Assembly (NCBI RefSeq): GCF_012999535.1
Contig: NZ_JABBWV010000014.1
Span: 1-64,000, forward strand
Source of the DNA: Microbispora sp. H11081
Lineage (GTDB): Bacteria > Actinomycetota > Actinomycetes > Streptosporangiales > Streptosporangiaceae
DNA length: 64,000 nucleotides
Reading direction: 5' to 3'
The position numbers were made by a program, and so were the translations under genes. The notes under the pieces were generated by a model. It saw only the letters and a program-made list of their open reading frames with translations, searched no databases and was not told the origin of the DNA. Shown piece by piece: positions 41,530-49,172 of the stretch. Position 1 is the first letter of the stretch, and the number at the start of each line of letters is the position of its first letter.

Positions 41530-41585
41530 CGCTCACCTCTTCCGATGTGAGCATAGACGCGGCCGCTCCGGCCCCGCGCAGCCGC

Positions 41586-41801
41586 CTACCTGCGGTCGTA
41601 CGAGTAGTCGTAGCCGGCCGACGAGGGGGCCGGGGCCTTGGGGAAGAGCACCCACATGATGAGGTAGGCCACGAACTGGGGGCCAGGCAGGATGCACGAC
41701 AGCAGGAACAGCAGGCGCACGACGGTGGGCGACATGTTGTACCGCTCCGCGATCCCCCCGCACACACCGGCGATGATCTTGTACTTTCTCGATCGGTACA
41801 T
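41586..41801 (-). CDS. PspC-domain membrane protein
   Basis: 71 residues. The PspC domain is clear: YKIIAGVCGGIAERYNMSPTVVRLLFLL, with a second hydrophobic segment (FVAYLIMWVLFPKAP). The short tail is rich in Tyr and Ser. In actinobacteria these small PspC proteins belong to envelope-stress responses. AAAGGAG lies eight bases before the ATG, and an ECF-type promoter is seen further upstream. Confidence 0.9.
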   Translation of the reverse strand: MYRSRKYKIIAGVCGGIAERYNMSPTVVRLLFLLSCILPGPQFVAYLIMWVLFPKAPAPSSAGYDYSYDRR

Positions 41802-41827
41802 CGACCGCTCCTTTCGTCACCCGGTTC

Positions 41828-41853
41828 AACGGACCTTCCTCATGACACGTTCC
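41828..41853 (-). promoter_or_regulatory. Candidate ECF sigma-factor promoter of the PspC gene
   Basis: On the minus strand GGAAC (41853-41849) and GTT (41830-41828) are separated by 18 bases, the spacing and sequence of the SigR/SigE class (GGAAT/C-N18-GTT). The predicted start lies about 20 bases before the ATG at 41801. This fits envelope-stress control of a PspC protein. Confidence 0.5.
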
Positions 41854-41905
41854 GCGAGAAACCCTGAGAAAACCCCGATGCTCCGACCCTGAGGTCCCAG
41901 CGGCC

Positions 41906-41945
41906 TAATCCGCGCTGCCTATCCGCGCTACCTATCCGTGCTGCC
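41906..41945. repeat. Three 13/14-bp tandem repeats at the siderophore ATPase stop codon
   Basis: TAATCCGCGCTGCC (41906), TATCCGCGCTACC (41920) and TATCCGTGCTGCC (41933) follow each other. On the minus strand the ATPase gene ends within the units (TAG 41934-41932) and each unit carries a TAG-type stop. Offsets of 13 and 14 spread them over the three frames. Confidence 0.85.
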
Positions 41946-42729
41946 AGGGCGCGCCGGGTACGACCAGTGGGCTGCCGGTGACCGGATCCGGTACGACGAC
42001 GGAGGTGAGCCCGAAGACCTCGTGGACCAGATCGGCGGTGATGACGTCGCTCGGCGGGCCCTGCGCGACGATTCGTCCCGTCTTCATGGCGATGAGATGG
42101 TCGGCGTAGCGGGCGGCCTGGTTGAGGTCGTGCAGGACGGCGACGACGGTACGGCCGCGCTCCCGGTTGAGCTGCCGGACCAGGTCGAGCACCTCGACCT
42201 GGTGCGCGATGTCGAGGTAGGTCGTCGGCTCGTCCAGCAGCAGGAGGTCGGTGTCCTGGGCGAGTGCCATCGCGATCCAGGCCCGCTGCCGCTGGCCTCC
42301 GGACAGCTCGTCGACCGGCCGGTCGGCGAGGTCGCCGGTCGCGGTGCGCTCCATGGCCTCGCTGACGGCCTTCTCGTCCGCCTCCGTCCACTGCTGCCAC
42401 CACTTGTGGTGTGGCTGCCGCCCACGCGTGACCAGTTCGGAGACCGTGATCCCCTCCGGCGGCACCGGCGTCTGCGGCAGCAGCCCGATCTTCTGCGCGA
42501 CCTGCTTGGTGGGGATGCGGGACAGCTCGGCGCCGTCCAGCAGGACCGTGCCGCGCCGCGGCTTGAGCAGCCGGCCCAGGGCGCGCAGGAGGGTGGACTT
42601 GCCGCACGCGTTGGGCCCGATGATGACGGTGACCCGTCCGTCCGGGATCTCCAGGTCGAGGCCGTCGACGACCGTGCGGTTGTCGTAGGTGAGCACGAGC
42701 CCTTCGGCCCTCAGGCGGTTGCCGGTCAT
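41932..42729 (-). CDS. Siderophore ABC transporter ATPase (FepC/FhuC type)
   Basis: 265 residues from ATG 42729, overlapping the permease stop by ATGA. Walker A is VIIGPNACGKSTLLRAL, the signature LSGGQRQRAWIAMALAQ, Walker B LLLLDEPTTYLDIAHQ and the switch His in AVLHDLNQAARYADHL. The Cys in Walker A (NACGKST) is typical of iron-siderophore ATPases. It is the last gene of the four-gene uptake operon behind the iron box. Confidence 0.95.
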   Translation of the reverse strand: MTGNRLRAEGLVLTYDNRTVVDGLDLEIPDGRVTVIIGPNACGKSTLLRALGRLLKPRRGTVLLDGAELSRIPTKQVAQKIGLLPQTPVPPEGITVSELVTRGRQPHHKWWQQWTEADEKAVSEAMERTATGDLADRPVDELSGGQRQRAWIAMALAQDTDLLLLDEPTTYLDIAHQVEVLDLVRQLNRERGRTVVAVLHDLNQAARYADHLIAMKTGRIVAQGPPSDVITADLVHEVFGLTSVVVPDPVTGSPLVVPGAPWQHG

Positions 42730-43790
42730 GCTGCGCCTCCGGAACGGCTGCGAGTGCGGACGATCAGCCACATCAGGTACGGCGCGCCCACCGCGGCGGT
42801 GAGCACGCCGACCGGCAGCTCGATCGGGGAGAACAGCTTGCGGGCCAGCAGATCGGCGAGGGCCATGATGAGCGCGCCGGTCAACGCGGAGCCGACGAGC
42901 GGGATCTGCGCGGTGCGGGTGAGGCGGCGGGCGATCTGCGGGGCCAGCAGCGCGACGAAGTCGACGGGGCCCGCCGCGCCCGTCGCCACCGACGCCAGGA
43001 CGACTCCGAGGGCGATCAGGCCGAGACGGACCCGGCCGAGCCGTACGCCGAGAGCGGTCGCCGTGTCGTCGTCGAACGACATGGTGCGCTGGGCTCTGGC
43101 CGCCCACAGCAGCGCCGGTATCAGCACGAGCATGAGCAGGGCGAGCGGCACGGCCTGGTCGTAGCCGCGGCCGTTGAGCGACCCGGTGAGCCAGACTCTG
43201 GCCTGCTGGGCCACCAGATAGTCGCCCTTGGTGACGAACAGATGCGTCAGGGAGCCGAGGGCGACCGAGATGCCGATGCCGATGAGCACGAAGCGGCCGG
43301 CGAGCAGGCCCCGGCGCCAGGCGAAGACGTAGACCAGCGTGGCGGCGGCCATGCCGCCGAGGATCGCGACGTACGGCAGGGTGGTGTGCGCGGTGACGCC
43401 GAAGGTCATCATGGCGACGGTCGCCGCGCCCGCGCCGTGCGTCACACCGATCACGTCCGGGCTGGCGAGCGGGTTGCGTGCCACGGTCTGGACGAAGGCT
43501 CCGGCGAGGCCGAAGGCGGCGCCGGCCAGCAGGCCGACGGCGAGGCGGGGCATCCGCAGGGTGCCGACCACGAACTCGTCGGGGCTCGGCTGCCCCGCGA
43601 GCACGCGGACGACCTGTGCGGGGCTGACGAAGGACTCTCCGACGCACAGATAGGCGATGACGGTCACCGCGAGCACCGCGCCGAGCGCGGTGGCGACGAG
43701 TGTCGCCCTGCGGTGCAGCAGGAAGCTGCCCCGCCCCGCGCGCAGGACGGAGAAGCCGGTGGGGCGCACGGAGGTCCCGGGCGTCGTCAC
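42726..43790 (-). CDS. FecCD-family siderophore permease (FepG-like)
   Basis: 354 residues with about nine hydrophobic segments. FecCD landmarks are RMPRLAVGLLAGAAFGLAGAFVQ near residue 80, NPLASPDVIGVTHGAG, and the coupling region VLASVATGAAGPVDFVALLAPQIAR. It starts inside the stop of the other permease gene (four-base overlap) and overlaps the ATPase similarly. With the upstream permease it forms the heterodimeric channel for ferric siderophores such as desferrioxamine- or enterobactin-type ligands; the ligand is not predictable. Confidence 0.94.
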   Translation of the reverse strand: MTTPGTSVRPTGFSVLRAGRGSFLLHRRATLVATALGAVLAVTVIAYLCVGESFVSPAQVVRVLAGQPSPDEFVVGTLRMPRLAVGLLAGAAFGLAGAFVQTVARNPLASPDVIGVTHGAGAATVAMMTFGVTAHTTLPYVAILGGMAAATLVYVFAWRRGLLAGRFVLIGIGISVALGSLTHLFVTKGDYLVAQQARVWLTGSLNGRGYDQAVPLALLMLVLIPALLWAARAQRTMSFDDDTATALGVRLGRVRLGLIALGVVLASVATGAAGPVDFVALLAPQIARRLTRTAQIPLVGSALTGALIMALADLLARKLFSPIELPVGVLTAAVGAPYLMWLIVRTRSRSGGAA

Positions 43791-44839
43791 GCCGCCACCG
43801 CCTTCCTGCGTACCAGTGCGATCAGGAACGGCACGCCGAGCAGCGCGGTCATGACGGCCACCGGCACCTCCGAGGGCGCGAAGACGACCCGGCCGATGAC
43901 GTCAGCGACCAGGATCATCACGGGACCGAGCAGGGCCGCCGCGGGCAGGACCCAGCGGTGGTCCGTGCCCATGAGCGCTCGCGCGATGTGGGGGACGGCC
44001 AGGCCGGTGAAGGCGATCGGACCGGCGGCGGCGACCGCGACGCCGGTCAGGACGGTGGCGGCGAGACCTCCGAGGATGCGCAGCAGGGGGACGTTGTGGC
44101 CGAGTCCCCTGGCCACGTCGTCGCCGAGCGCGAGCGCGTCGAGTCCCCGGGCCAGCGCGGCGACCAGCAGCACGCCGGCGAGCAGGAACGGCCAGATCTG
44201 GCCGGCGACATCGAGGGTCCGGCCGCTGATCGAGCCGACGTTCCAGAACCGGAACTCGTCCAGTGTCCTGGCGTCGGTCGTCACGATGCCGGAGACCAGG
44301 GAGGCGAGCAGGGCGTTCATCGCGGTGCCGGCCAGGGCGAGCTTGACGGGGGTGGCGCCGCCGCGCCCGCCGGCGGCGATCACGTGGACCGCGACCGCCG
44401 CGATCCCGGCGCCCGCGAAGGCGAACCACACGTAGCCGGTGAGCGAGTGCACTCCGAAGAGCGCGATCGCGCACACCACGCCCACCGAGGCGCCCTGGCT
44501 CACGCCCAGGATGCCGGGCTCGGCGATGGGGTTGCGGGTGATGCCCTGCATGACCGTGCCCGCGATGGCGAGGGCGACGCCGACCATCACCCCGATGAGG
44601 GTGCGAGGCGCGCGTAACGACCGTACGACGTGGGCGTCGTCGCCGGTGCCGCCGTGCAGCAGGGCGTCCACCACGACGCCCGGCGCGATCTGCCGGCTGC
44701 CCACCGCGAGGCTGAGCAGCACGGCGAGGACGAGCAGGACGGCGAGGAGCAGCAGGAGTGCGCTCCCCGCCATCCCGCCGACGCGCCGCCGGGGGGCACG
44801 GGACATTCGTTCGGTTTCTAGGACCTGGGACGGGACCAC
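43787..44839 (-). CDS. FecCD-family siderophore permease (FepD-like)
   Basis: 350 residues with about nine to ten hydrophobic segments. RAPRTLIGVMVGVALAIAG near residue 90, NPIAEPGILGVSQGASVGVV and VAAAGPIAFTGLAVPHIARAL are the family marks. The start may be GTG 44839, six bases after the binding-protein stop, or ATG 44806; the latter gives the usual MSRAPRRR-type basic N-terminus. It lies second in the operon. Confidence 0.93.
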   Translation of the reverse strand: MVPSQVLETERMSRAPRRRVGGMAGSALLLLLAVLLVLAVLLSLAVGSRQIAPGVVVDALLHGGTGDDAHVVRSLRAPRTLIGVMVGVALAIAGTVMQGITRNPIAEPGILGVSQGASVGVVCAIALFGVHSLTGYVWFAFAGAGIAAVAVHVIAAGGRGGATPVKLALAGTAMNALLASLVSGIVTTDARTLDEFRFWNVGSISGRTLDVAGQIWPFLLAGVLLVAALARGLDALALGDDVARGLGHNVPLLRILGGLAATVLTGVAVAAAGPIAFTGLAVPHIARALMGTDHRWVLPAAALLGPVMILVADVIGRVVFAPSEVPVAVMTALLGVPFLIALVRRKAVAA

Positions 44840-44845
44840 GTGCGC

Positions 44846-45889
44846 CTATCGGGTGAGGTATCTGTCCAGGTCGGCGACGACCTCCATGGCGGCGGTGACG
44901 CCGAGGCCGAGATACCAGGTCTCGTCGGGGACGTCGTACGCGTGGCCGGCCTTGACCGCCTTGAGGTTCTGCCACAGCGGGTTGCCCTGGACGGCGGCCT
45001 TGTCGGTGGCCTTCGGATCGCCGTAGACACCGGTGAAGATGACGTCCGCGTCCGCCTGGTCGATGTTCTCCGCGCTCACCTCGGCGGCGAGGTCGGGGAT
45101 GTTCTGGTTGTCCGGGCGGGGGATTCCTGCGTCGTCGAGGATGGTGCCGATGAAGGAGGCCTTGGCGTAGAGGCGGATCCGGCCGTCGGGCATGAAGCGC
45201 ACCATCGAGACGACGGGCTTGTCGTCGCCGAGCTTCCCGTCGAGGTCCTTGACCGCGCGGTCGTAGTCGGCGAGCTTCGCCTTGGCCTCCTCGGTCTTGT
45301 CGAGGGCGGCCGCGTTGAGGAGGTAGTTCTCCTTCCAGGTGAAGCCGGGACGGATGGAGAACACGGTCGGGGCGATCTTCGACAGCTCGTCGTACTGGTC
45401 GGCGGCGCGCAACTGGCTGCCGAGGATCAGGTCCGGGCGCAGCCCGGCGATCGCCTCCAGGTTGAGGCTGTTGATGGTGCCGATGTTCTCGGGGGTGCCG
45501 GCGTCCTGCTTCAGGTACGACGGCAGTTCCGGCGACCCCTCGGTGGGCGCGTAGCCGACCGGCTGAACGCCCAGGGAGACGACGTTGTCGAGCTCTCCGA
45601 CGTCCAGGACGACGACCCGCTTGGGCTGCGCCTTGATTTCGGTCGTGCCCATGGCGTGGGTGATGGTGCGCGGCCATTCGCCGGGCTTGGCGTCGGTGCC
45701 CATCGCGGCGGTCTTCTCGGCGGCGGTGGTGAAGTCCGCACCACCCTGTGCGACGGCCTTCTTGGCGGCCTCGCCGGTGGGCTTGCCCGCGTCCGCGCTC
45801 GTCCCGGAGGAGGCGCCGCAGGCCGCCAGGGAGAGCGCGACCGCGACGGCGCCGATACCGAGACCGATGCCGCGGTGCCGGAGAAACAT
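44846..45889 (-). CDS. Ferric-siderophore-binding lipoprotein
   Basis: 347 residues. The signal peptide ends in the lipobox LSLAACG near residue 24; a low-complexity linker follows. The FhuD/FepB-type two-lobe fold is shown by ITHAMGTTEIKAQPKRVVVL, the LEAIAGLRPDLILGSQLR element and PDETWYLGLGVTAAMEVV near the C-terminus. Trp and Tyr residues suitable for siderophore contact are frequent. It is the first gene of the operon; the iron box lies 29 bases upstream of the ATG. Confidence 0.94.
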   Translation of the reverse strand: MFLRHRGIGLGIGAVAVALSLAACGASSGTSADAGKPTGEAAKKAVAQGGADFTTAAEKTAAMGTDAKPGEWPRTITHAMGTTEIKAQPKRVVVLDVGELDNVVSLGVQPVGYAPTEGSPELPSYLKQDAGTPENIGTINSLNLEAIAGLRPDLILGSQLRAADQYDELSKIAPTVFSIRPGFTWKENYLLNAAALDKTEEAKAKLADYDRAVKDLDGKLGDDKPVVSMVRFMPDGRIRLYAKASFIGTILDDAGIPRPDNQNIPDLAAEVSAENIDQADADVIFTGVYGDPKATDKAAVQGNPLWQNLKAVKAGHAYDVPDETWYLGLGVTAAMEVVADLDRYLTR

Positions 45890-45917
45890 GAAGGGGCCCC
45901 CTACCAGAAAGCAAAGA

Positions 45918-45936
45918 TTAGGTAAGGCTTACCTTA
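45918..45936 (-). promoter_or_regulatory. DmdR1/IdeR iron box
   Basis: The 19-bp palindrome TTAGGTAAGGCTTACCTTA matches the actinobacterial iron-box consensus TTAGGTTAGGCTAACCTAA at 16 of 19 positions and is symmetrical except for one base pair. It lies 29 bases before the ATG of the siderophore-binding protein gene, so Fe2+-bound DmdR would repress the operon. Confidence 0.92.
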
Positions 45937-46074
45937 TAGGTATCCTCCCTGGTTTCAGCAAGTCCGAAAGGTGTCATTGAGGCCACCGAGTGGCCGATTG
46001 AGGGGGGTGAGACTGGTGATCTTCTTCAAGAAGAGGGCATACATGGAGCCAAAAGACCGTTCCTGGAGACCCAC

Positions 46075-46653
46075 ATGGACATAGCGACCCTGCAGGCGCA
46101 GACCCGCCTGTACCTGCGCCAGAAGATCACCGTGATGGTGAACAGGTACGTCGTCCATGTGGTTCTCCCCGACGGCTCCGAGGGGGAGGCCGTCGCGTTC
46201 GCCGAGCAGAAGCGGATGGCACTCAAGGAGCAGGTGACGCTCTACACCGACGAGTCCCGGCAGGCGACGCTGGCCGGTTTCAAGGCGCGCAAGGTCCTCG
46301 ACGTCGCCGGCGAGTACGACGTCGTCGACCACGCGGGAGCGCCGATCGGCACCTTCCGCAAGGACTTCGGCCGGTCGCTGCTCCGCTCGACGTGGCACCT
46401 CTCGCAGCCGGGGCTGCCGACGCTGACCGGCAGGGAGCGGAACCTGGCGGTCGCGCTGTTGCGCCGGTTCTCCGACTCGCTGGAGTGGCTGCCGTACCAC
46501 TTCGACTTCAGCATCGGCGCCTCGATCGCGTTCTCCGTCGAGCGCCGGTGGGGCCTGCGTGACCGGTACGCGATCGAGATCCGCGACCCGCGCGTCGACC
46601 GCCGCCTGGTCATCGCTATGGCCGTGGCGCTCGACGCCCTTCAGTCGCGGTAG
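46075..46653 (+). CDS. LURP-one-related protein
   Basis: 192 residues from ATG 46075 (CTGGAGACCCAC upstream). The LURP-one/tubby-like beta-barrel pattern is seen: YLRQKITVMVNRYVVHV, then KARKVLDVAGEYDVVDHAGAPIGTFRKDFGRSLLRSTW and the closing hydrophobic helix region at the C-terminus. In bacteria the family is uncharacterised; the tubby-like fold suggests lipid or membrane interaction. A 25-codon frame (GTG 46007 to TAG) ends across its start, but I do not treat it as a gene. It is divergent from the siderophore operon. Confidence 0.75.
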   Translation: MDIATLQAQTRLYLRQKITVMVNRYVVHVVLPDGSEGEAVAFAEQKRMALKEQVTLYTDESRQATLAGFKARKVLDVAGEYDVVDHAGAPIGTFRKDFGRSLLRSTWHLSQPGLPTLTGRERNLAVALLRRFSDSLEWLPYHFDFSIGASIAFSVERRWGLRDRYAIEIRDPRVDRRLVIAMAVALDALQSR

Positions 46654-46686
46654 ATCACGAGGAATCGCCGCGGCAGGTGGGCCTGT

Positions 46687-46692
46687 TATAGT
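46687..46692 (+). promoter_or_regulatory. Candidate -10 element for the short rho gene
   Basis: TATAGT (46687-46692) fits the TANNNT pattern; no convincing -35 is visible. It would start a leader of about 200 bases before the rho ATG at 46901. Confidence 0.4.
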
Positions 46693-46694
46693 CG

Positions 46695-46904
46695 ATGAGC
46701 TGCCGTATGGTTCTGGCTCCGATTCGAGCACATACGCGGCACCTATGCCTTATCTACGCCTGCCTTGTCTACGCCGTATCTACGCGGCACATGCGCGTCT
46801 CACCGCTCAACACACGCACCTGCGCACCCACCGCTGCGTGCACGCCTGTCCGGCCTTCCCGCTCCGGACGTGCCCTGGCATCCACAGCTCTAGGAGTTCC
46901 ATGA
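46695..46904 (+). CDS. Possible leader ORF overlapping the rho start
   Basis: A 69-codon frame from ATG 46695 (MSCRMVLAPIRAHTRHLC) ends at TGA 46902-46904, overlapping the ATG of rho as ATGA. Its second Met (46707) would lie close to the predicted transcription start. E. coli rho has a leader peptide gene (rhoL) as well, but the sequences are not comparable. The C-rich composition may create this frame by chance. Confidence 0.25.
   Translation: MSCRMVLAPIRAHTRHLCLIYACLVYAVSTRHMRVSPLNTRTCAPTAACTPVRPSRSGRALASTALGVP
46699..46900 (+). promoter_or_regulatory. C-rich, G-poor 5' leader of the short rho gene
   Basis: In 46741-46860 I count 53 C and 24 G in 120 bases, against roughly equal C and G in neighbouring genes. 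Short direct repeats of the form TATCTACGCC/TGTCTACGCC/TATCTACGCG lie near 46751-46785. Unstructured C>G RNA is the hallmark of rut sites, so this leader could bind Rho and serve feedback control of rho. The composition is seen directly; Rho binding is inference. Confidence 0.5.
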
Positions 46905-48088
46905 CCCTGACCGCTTTCGACGTTCCCCAGCCCCGCAGCGCGCCCCGCGCCTCGTCCGGCCGGACCACCTCAGGCCGGACTTCCTCTGGCCGGACTTCCT
47001 CTGGCCGGAGGAGAAACTCCCCGCCCTCCGAGGTCACCGGCCTGCTCGACCTGACCGAGAGGAACGCGGTGATCCGGGCCCGCGGCTACCTGCCCGGGCC
47101 GAAGGACGTGACCGTTCCCGCCACGCTCGTCGACGCGCTCCGGCTGCGGCGTGGCGATCTCGTCACGGGCATCGCGGCGGACGGCCGGCTTCTCTCCGTC
47201 ACGACCGTCAACGGCGGGCCGGCGGACGTGGCGCGGCCGGACTTCGCCGACCTCGTGCCGATCCACCCCGACGAGCGGCTTCGCCTGGAGACGTCGCGGA
47301 ACGCCCTGGCCACGCGCGTCATCGACCTGATCGCCCCGATCGGCAAGGGCCAGCGCGGCCTGATCGTCGCCCCGCCGAAGGCCGGCAAGACGACGCTGCT
47401 CAAGGCCGTCGCGAATGCCATCACCACAAACCACCCCGAATGCCACCTCATGGTCGTCCTGGTGGACGAGCGGCCGGAAGAGGTCACCGACATGCGGGAG
47501 TCGGTCCGGGCCGAGGTGATCGCCTCGACCTTCGACCGGCCGCCGCAGGACCACATCACCGCGGCCGAACTGGCCGTCGAGCGGGCCAAGCGCCTCGTGG
47601 AGACGGGCCGGGACGTGGTCGTGCTCATCGACTCGATCACCCGCCTCGGCCGGGCGTACAACATGGCCGCGCCGAGCGGAGGACGGGTGCTCACGGGCGG
47701 CATGGACGCCGGGGCCCTGTACCGGCCCAAGAGGGTGCTCGGCGCCGCCCGCAACATCTCCGGCGGCGGCTCGCTCACGATCCTCGCCACCGCGCTGGTC
47801 GAGACGGGCTCGAAGATGGACGACATCGTCTTCGAGGAGCTCAAGAGCACCGGCAACATGGAGCTGAAGCTGAGCCGGAGCCTGGCCGACCGCCGCGTCT
47901 TCCCCGCCGTCGACGTCGTCGCGTCCGGCACCCGCCGCGAGGACCTGCTGCTGCACTCCGCCGAACTGCCGCTGGTGTGGCGGCTGCGCCGGGCGCTGCA
48001 GGACCAGGAGGCGTTCGACCGCTTCCTCACCACGCTGAAGAACACGGGCTCGAACGGCGAACTCCTCCTGGCCCTGGGGAAGGGCTAG
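46901..48088 (+). CDS. rho: Short Rho transcription-termination factor paralogue
   Basis: 395 residues from ATG 46901 with TAGGAG eight bases upstream. It lacks the Rho_N helix bundle and the long Arg/Gly insertion of the main actinobacterial Rho (about 600-700 residues). Residues 1-45 are a Ser/Gly/Arg/Thr-rich tail built partly from 15-bp DNA repeats (46969-47010, SGRTS units). The cold-shock-like RNA-binding domain is at ~48-130, P-loop GLIVAPPKAGKTTLL at ~155, LMVVLVDERPEEVTDMRESV, the Q-loop LTGGMDAGALYRPKR, and the C-terminal SGTRREDLL. Catalytic residues appear intact. Such short Rho proteins would be second copies; whether the standard rho exists elsewhere is outside the window. Its stop overlaps that of the downstream convergent aldehyde dehydrogenase (CTAG). 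Confidence 0.9.
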   Translation: MTLTAFDVPQPRSAPRASSGRTTSGRTSSGRTSSGRRRNSPPSEVTGLLDLTERNAVIRARGYLPGPKDVTVPATLVDALRLRRGDLVTGIAADGRLLSVTTVNGGPADVARPDFADLVPIHPDERLRLETSRNALATRVIDLIAPIGKGQRGLIVAPPKAGKTTLLKAVANAITTNHPECHLMVVLVDERPEEVTDMRESVRAEVIASTFDRPPQDHITAAELAVERAKRLVETGRDVVVLIDSITRLGRAYNMAAPSGGRVLTGGMDAGALYRPKRVLGAARNISGGGSLTILATALVETGSKMDDIVFEELKSTGNMELKLSRSLADRRVFPAVDVVASGTRREDLLLHSAELPLVWRLRRALQDQEAFDRFLTTLKNTGSNGELLLALGKG

Positions 48089-48951
48089 ACCCCGATCGGA
48101 TGCCAGACGGTCTTGGTCTCCAGGAACGCCGTCATCCGCCCGATGCCGGGCTCGGCGAGCCAGTCGACCGGACCGGCCGGCGGCCTGAGCACCCGCTTGA
48201 GGTTCTCCGCGGCCAGTTCCTCGCACGTGACGGCCAGTTCGGCGTCCGCGCCCGTGAGGTCGATTCCGTTGACGTCCATGTGACCCGCCAGCCAGGGGGC
48301 GATCTCCGCGGCCGAACCGGTGAGGATGTTCACCACCCCGCCCGGCAGGTCGGAGGTCGCCAGCACCTCGGCCAGCGTGATCGCCGGCAGCGGCACCCGC
48401 TCGCAGGCCACCACCACACAGGTGTTGCCCGTCACGATCACCGGGGCGATCGCGCTGACCAGCCCGAGCAGCGGTCCCGTCTGCGGGGCGATCACGGCCA
48501 CCACGCCGGTCGGCTCCGGGCTCGACAGGTTGAAGTACGGCCCGGCGACCGGGTTGGCCGAGCCGACGACCGCCCCGATCTTGTCCGACCAGCCCGCGTA
48601 CCAGACCAGCCGGTCGACCGTCGCGTCCACCATGTCGCCGGCCTGCTTGGCCCCCACGCCGCCGACCGCGGTGATCTCCGCGACGAACTGCGCGCGGCGG
48701 CCCTCCAGCATCTCCGCGATCCGGTACAGGATCTGGCCCCTGTTGTACGCCGTGGCGCCCGACCAGCCGGGGAACGCCTTCCGCGCGGCCACGACCGCGT
48801 CCCTGGCGTCCTTGCGCGAGGCCCTTGCCGCGTTGGCGAGGAAGTCGCCCTTGGAGGAGGTCACCTCATACGACCTTCCGCTCTCCGAACGCGGGAACGC
48901 GCCCCCGATGAACAGCTTGTACGTCTTGCGCACGGCCAGCCGCTCACTCAT
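48085..48951 (-). CDS. Aldehyde-dehydrogenase-like protein without the catalytic half
   Basis: 288 residues from ATG 48951 (MSERLAVRKTYKLFIGGAF), GGAAG upstream. It covers the NAD-binding half of the ALDH fold and stops near the point where the catalytic Cys domain would begin; no GQxC motif is present. The NAD region is altered (IAPQTGPLLGLVSAIAPVIV, ILTGSAAEIAPWL). An alternative start at ATG 49176 overlaps the stop of the preceding ALDH as ATGA but would add 75 unlikely residues. Encoded directly after a complete ALDH, it resembles the extra non-catalytic ALDH domain of ALDH16, here as a separate gene. Likely a structural or regulatory partner. Confidence 0.8.
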   Translation of the reverse strand: MSERLAVRKTYKLFIGGAFPRSESGRSYEVTSSKGDFLANAARASRKDARDAVVAARKAFPGWSGATAYNRGQILYRIAEMLEGRRAQFVAEITAVGGVGAKQAGDMVDATVDRLVWYAGWSDKIGAVVGSANPVAGPYFNLSSPEPTGVVAVIAPQTGPLLGLVSAIAPVIVTGNTCVVVACERVPLPAITLAEVLATSDLPGGVVNILTGSAAEIAPWLAGHMDVNGIDLTGADAELAVTCEELAAENLKRVLRPPAGPVDWLAEPGIGRMTAFLETKTVWHPIGV

Positions 48952-49172
48952 CGAAACTTCCAATCTCCAGTGGACGGGCCGGCTGGTAGGTCTGACCGCA
49001 CCGGCACACGCCGCCGCGGTGCGCGAACCAGCCGTGCCGTACGGCGAAGCGGCCGGAGCGGCGGCCCCGCGAGTAACCCTCGCCCGCCCCTGCGCGGGCC
49101 CGGCGGACGAGACGGCGGCGCTGCCCGTCGGCGCACCTGCAGGACGGGCGGCCGGAGGGGTGATGACAACGG

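Noticed and set aside
46007-46084. 25-codon frame upstream of the LURP-one gene
   Set aside because: It overlaps the gene's start without a usable coupling overlap and has no other support.
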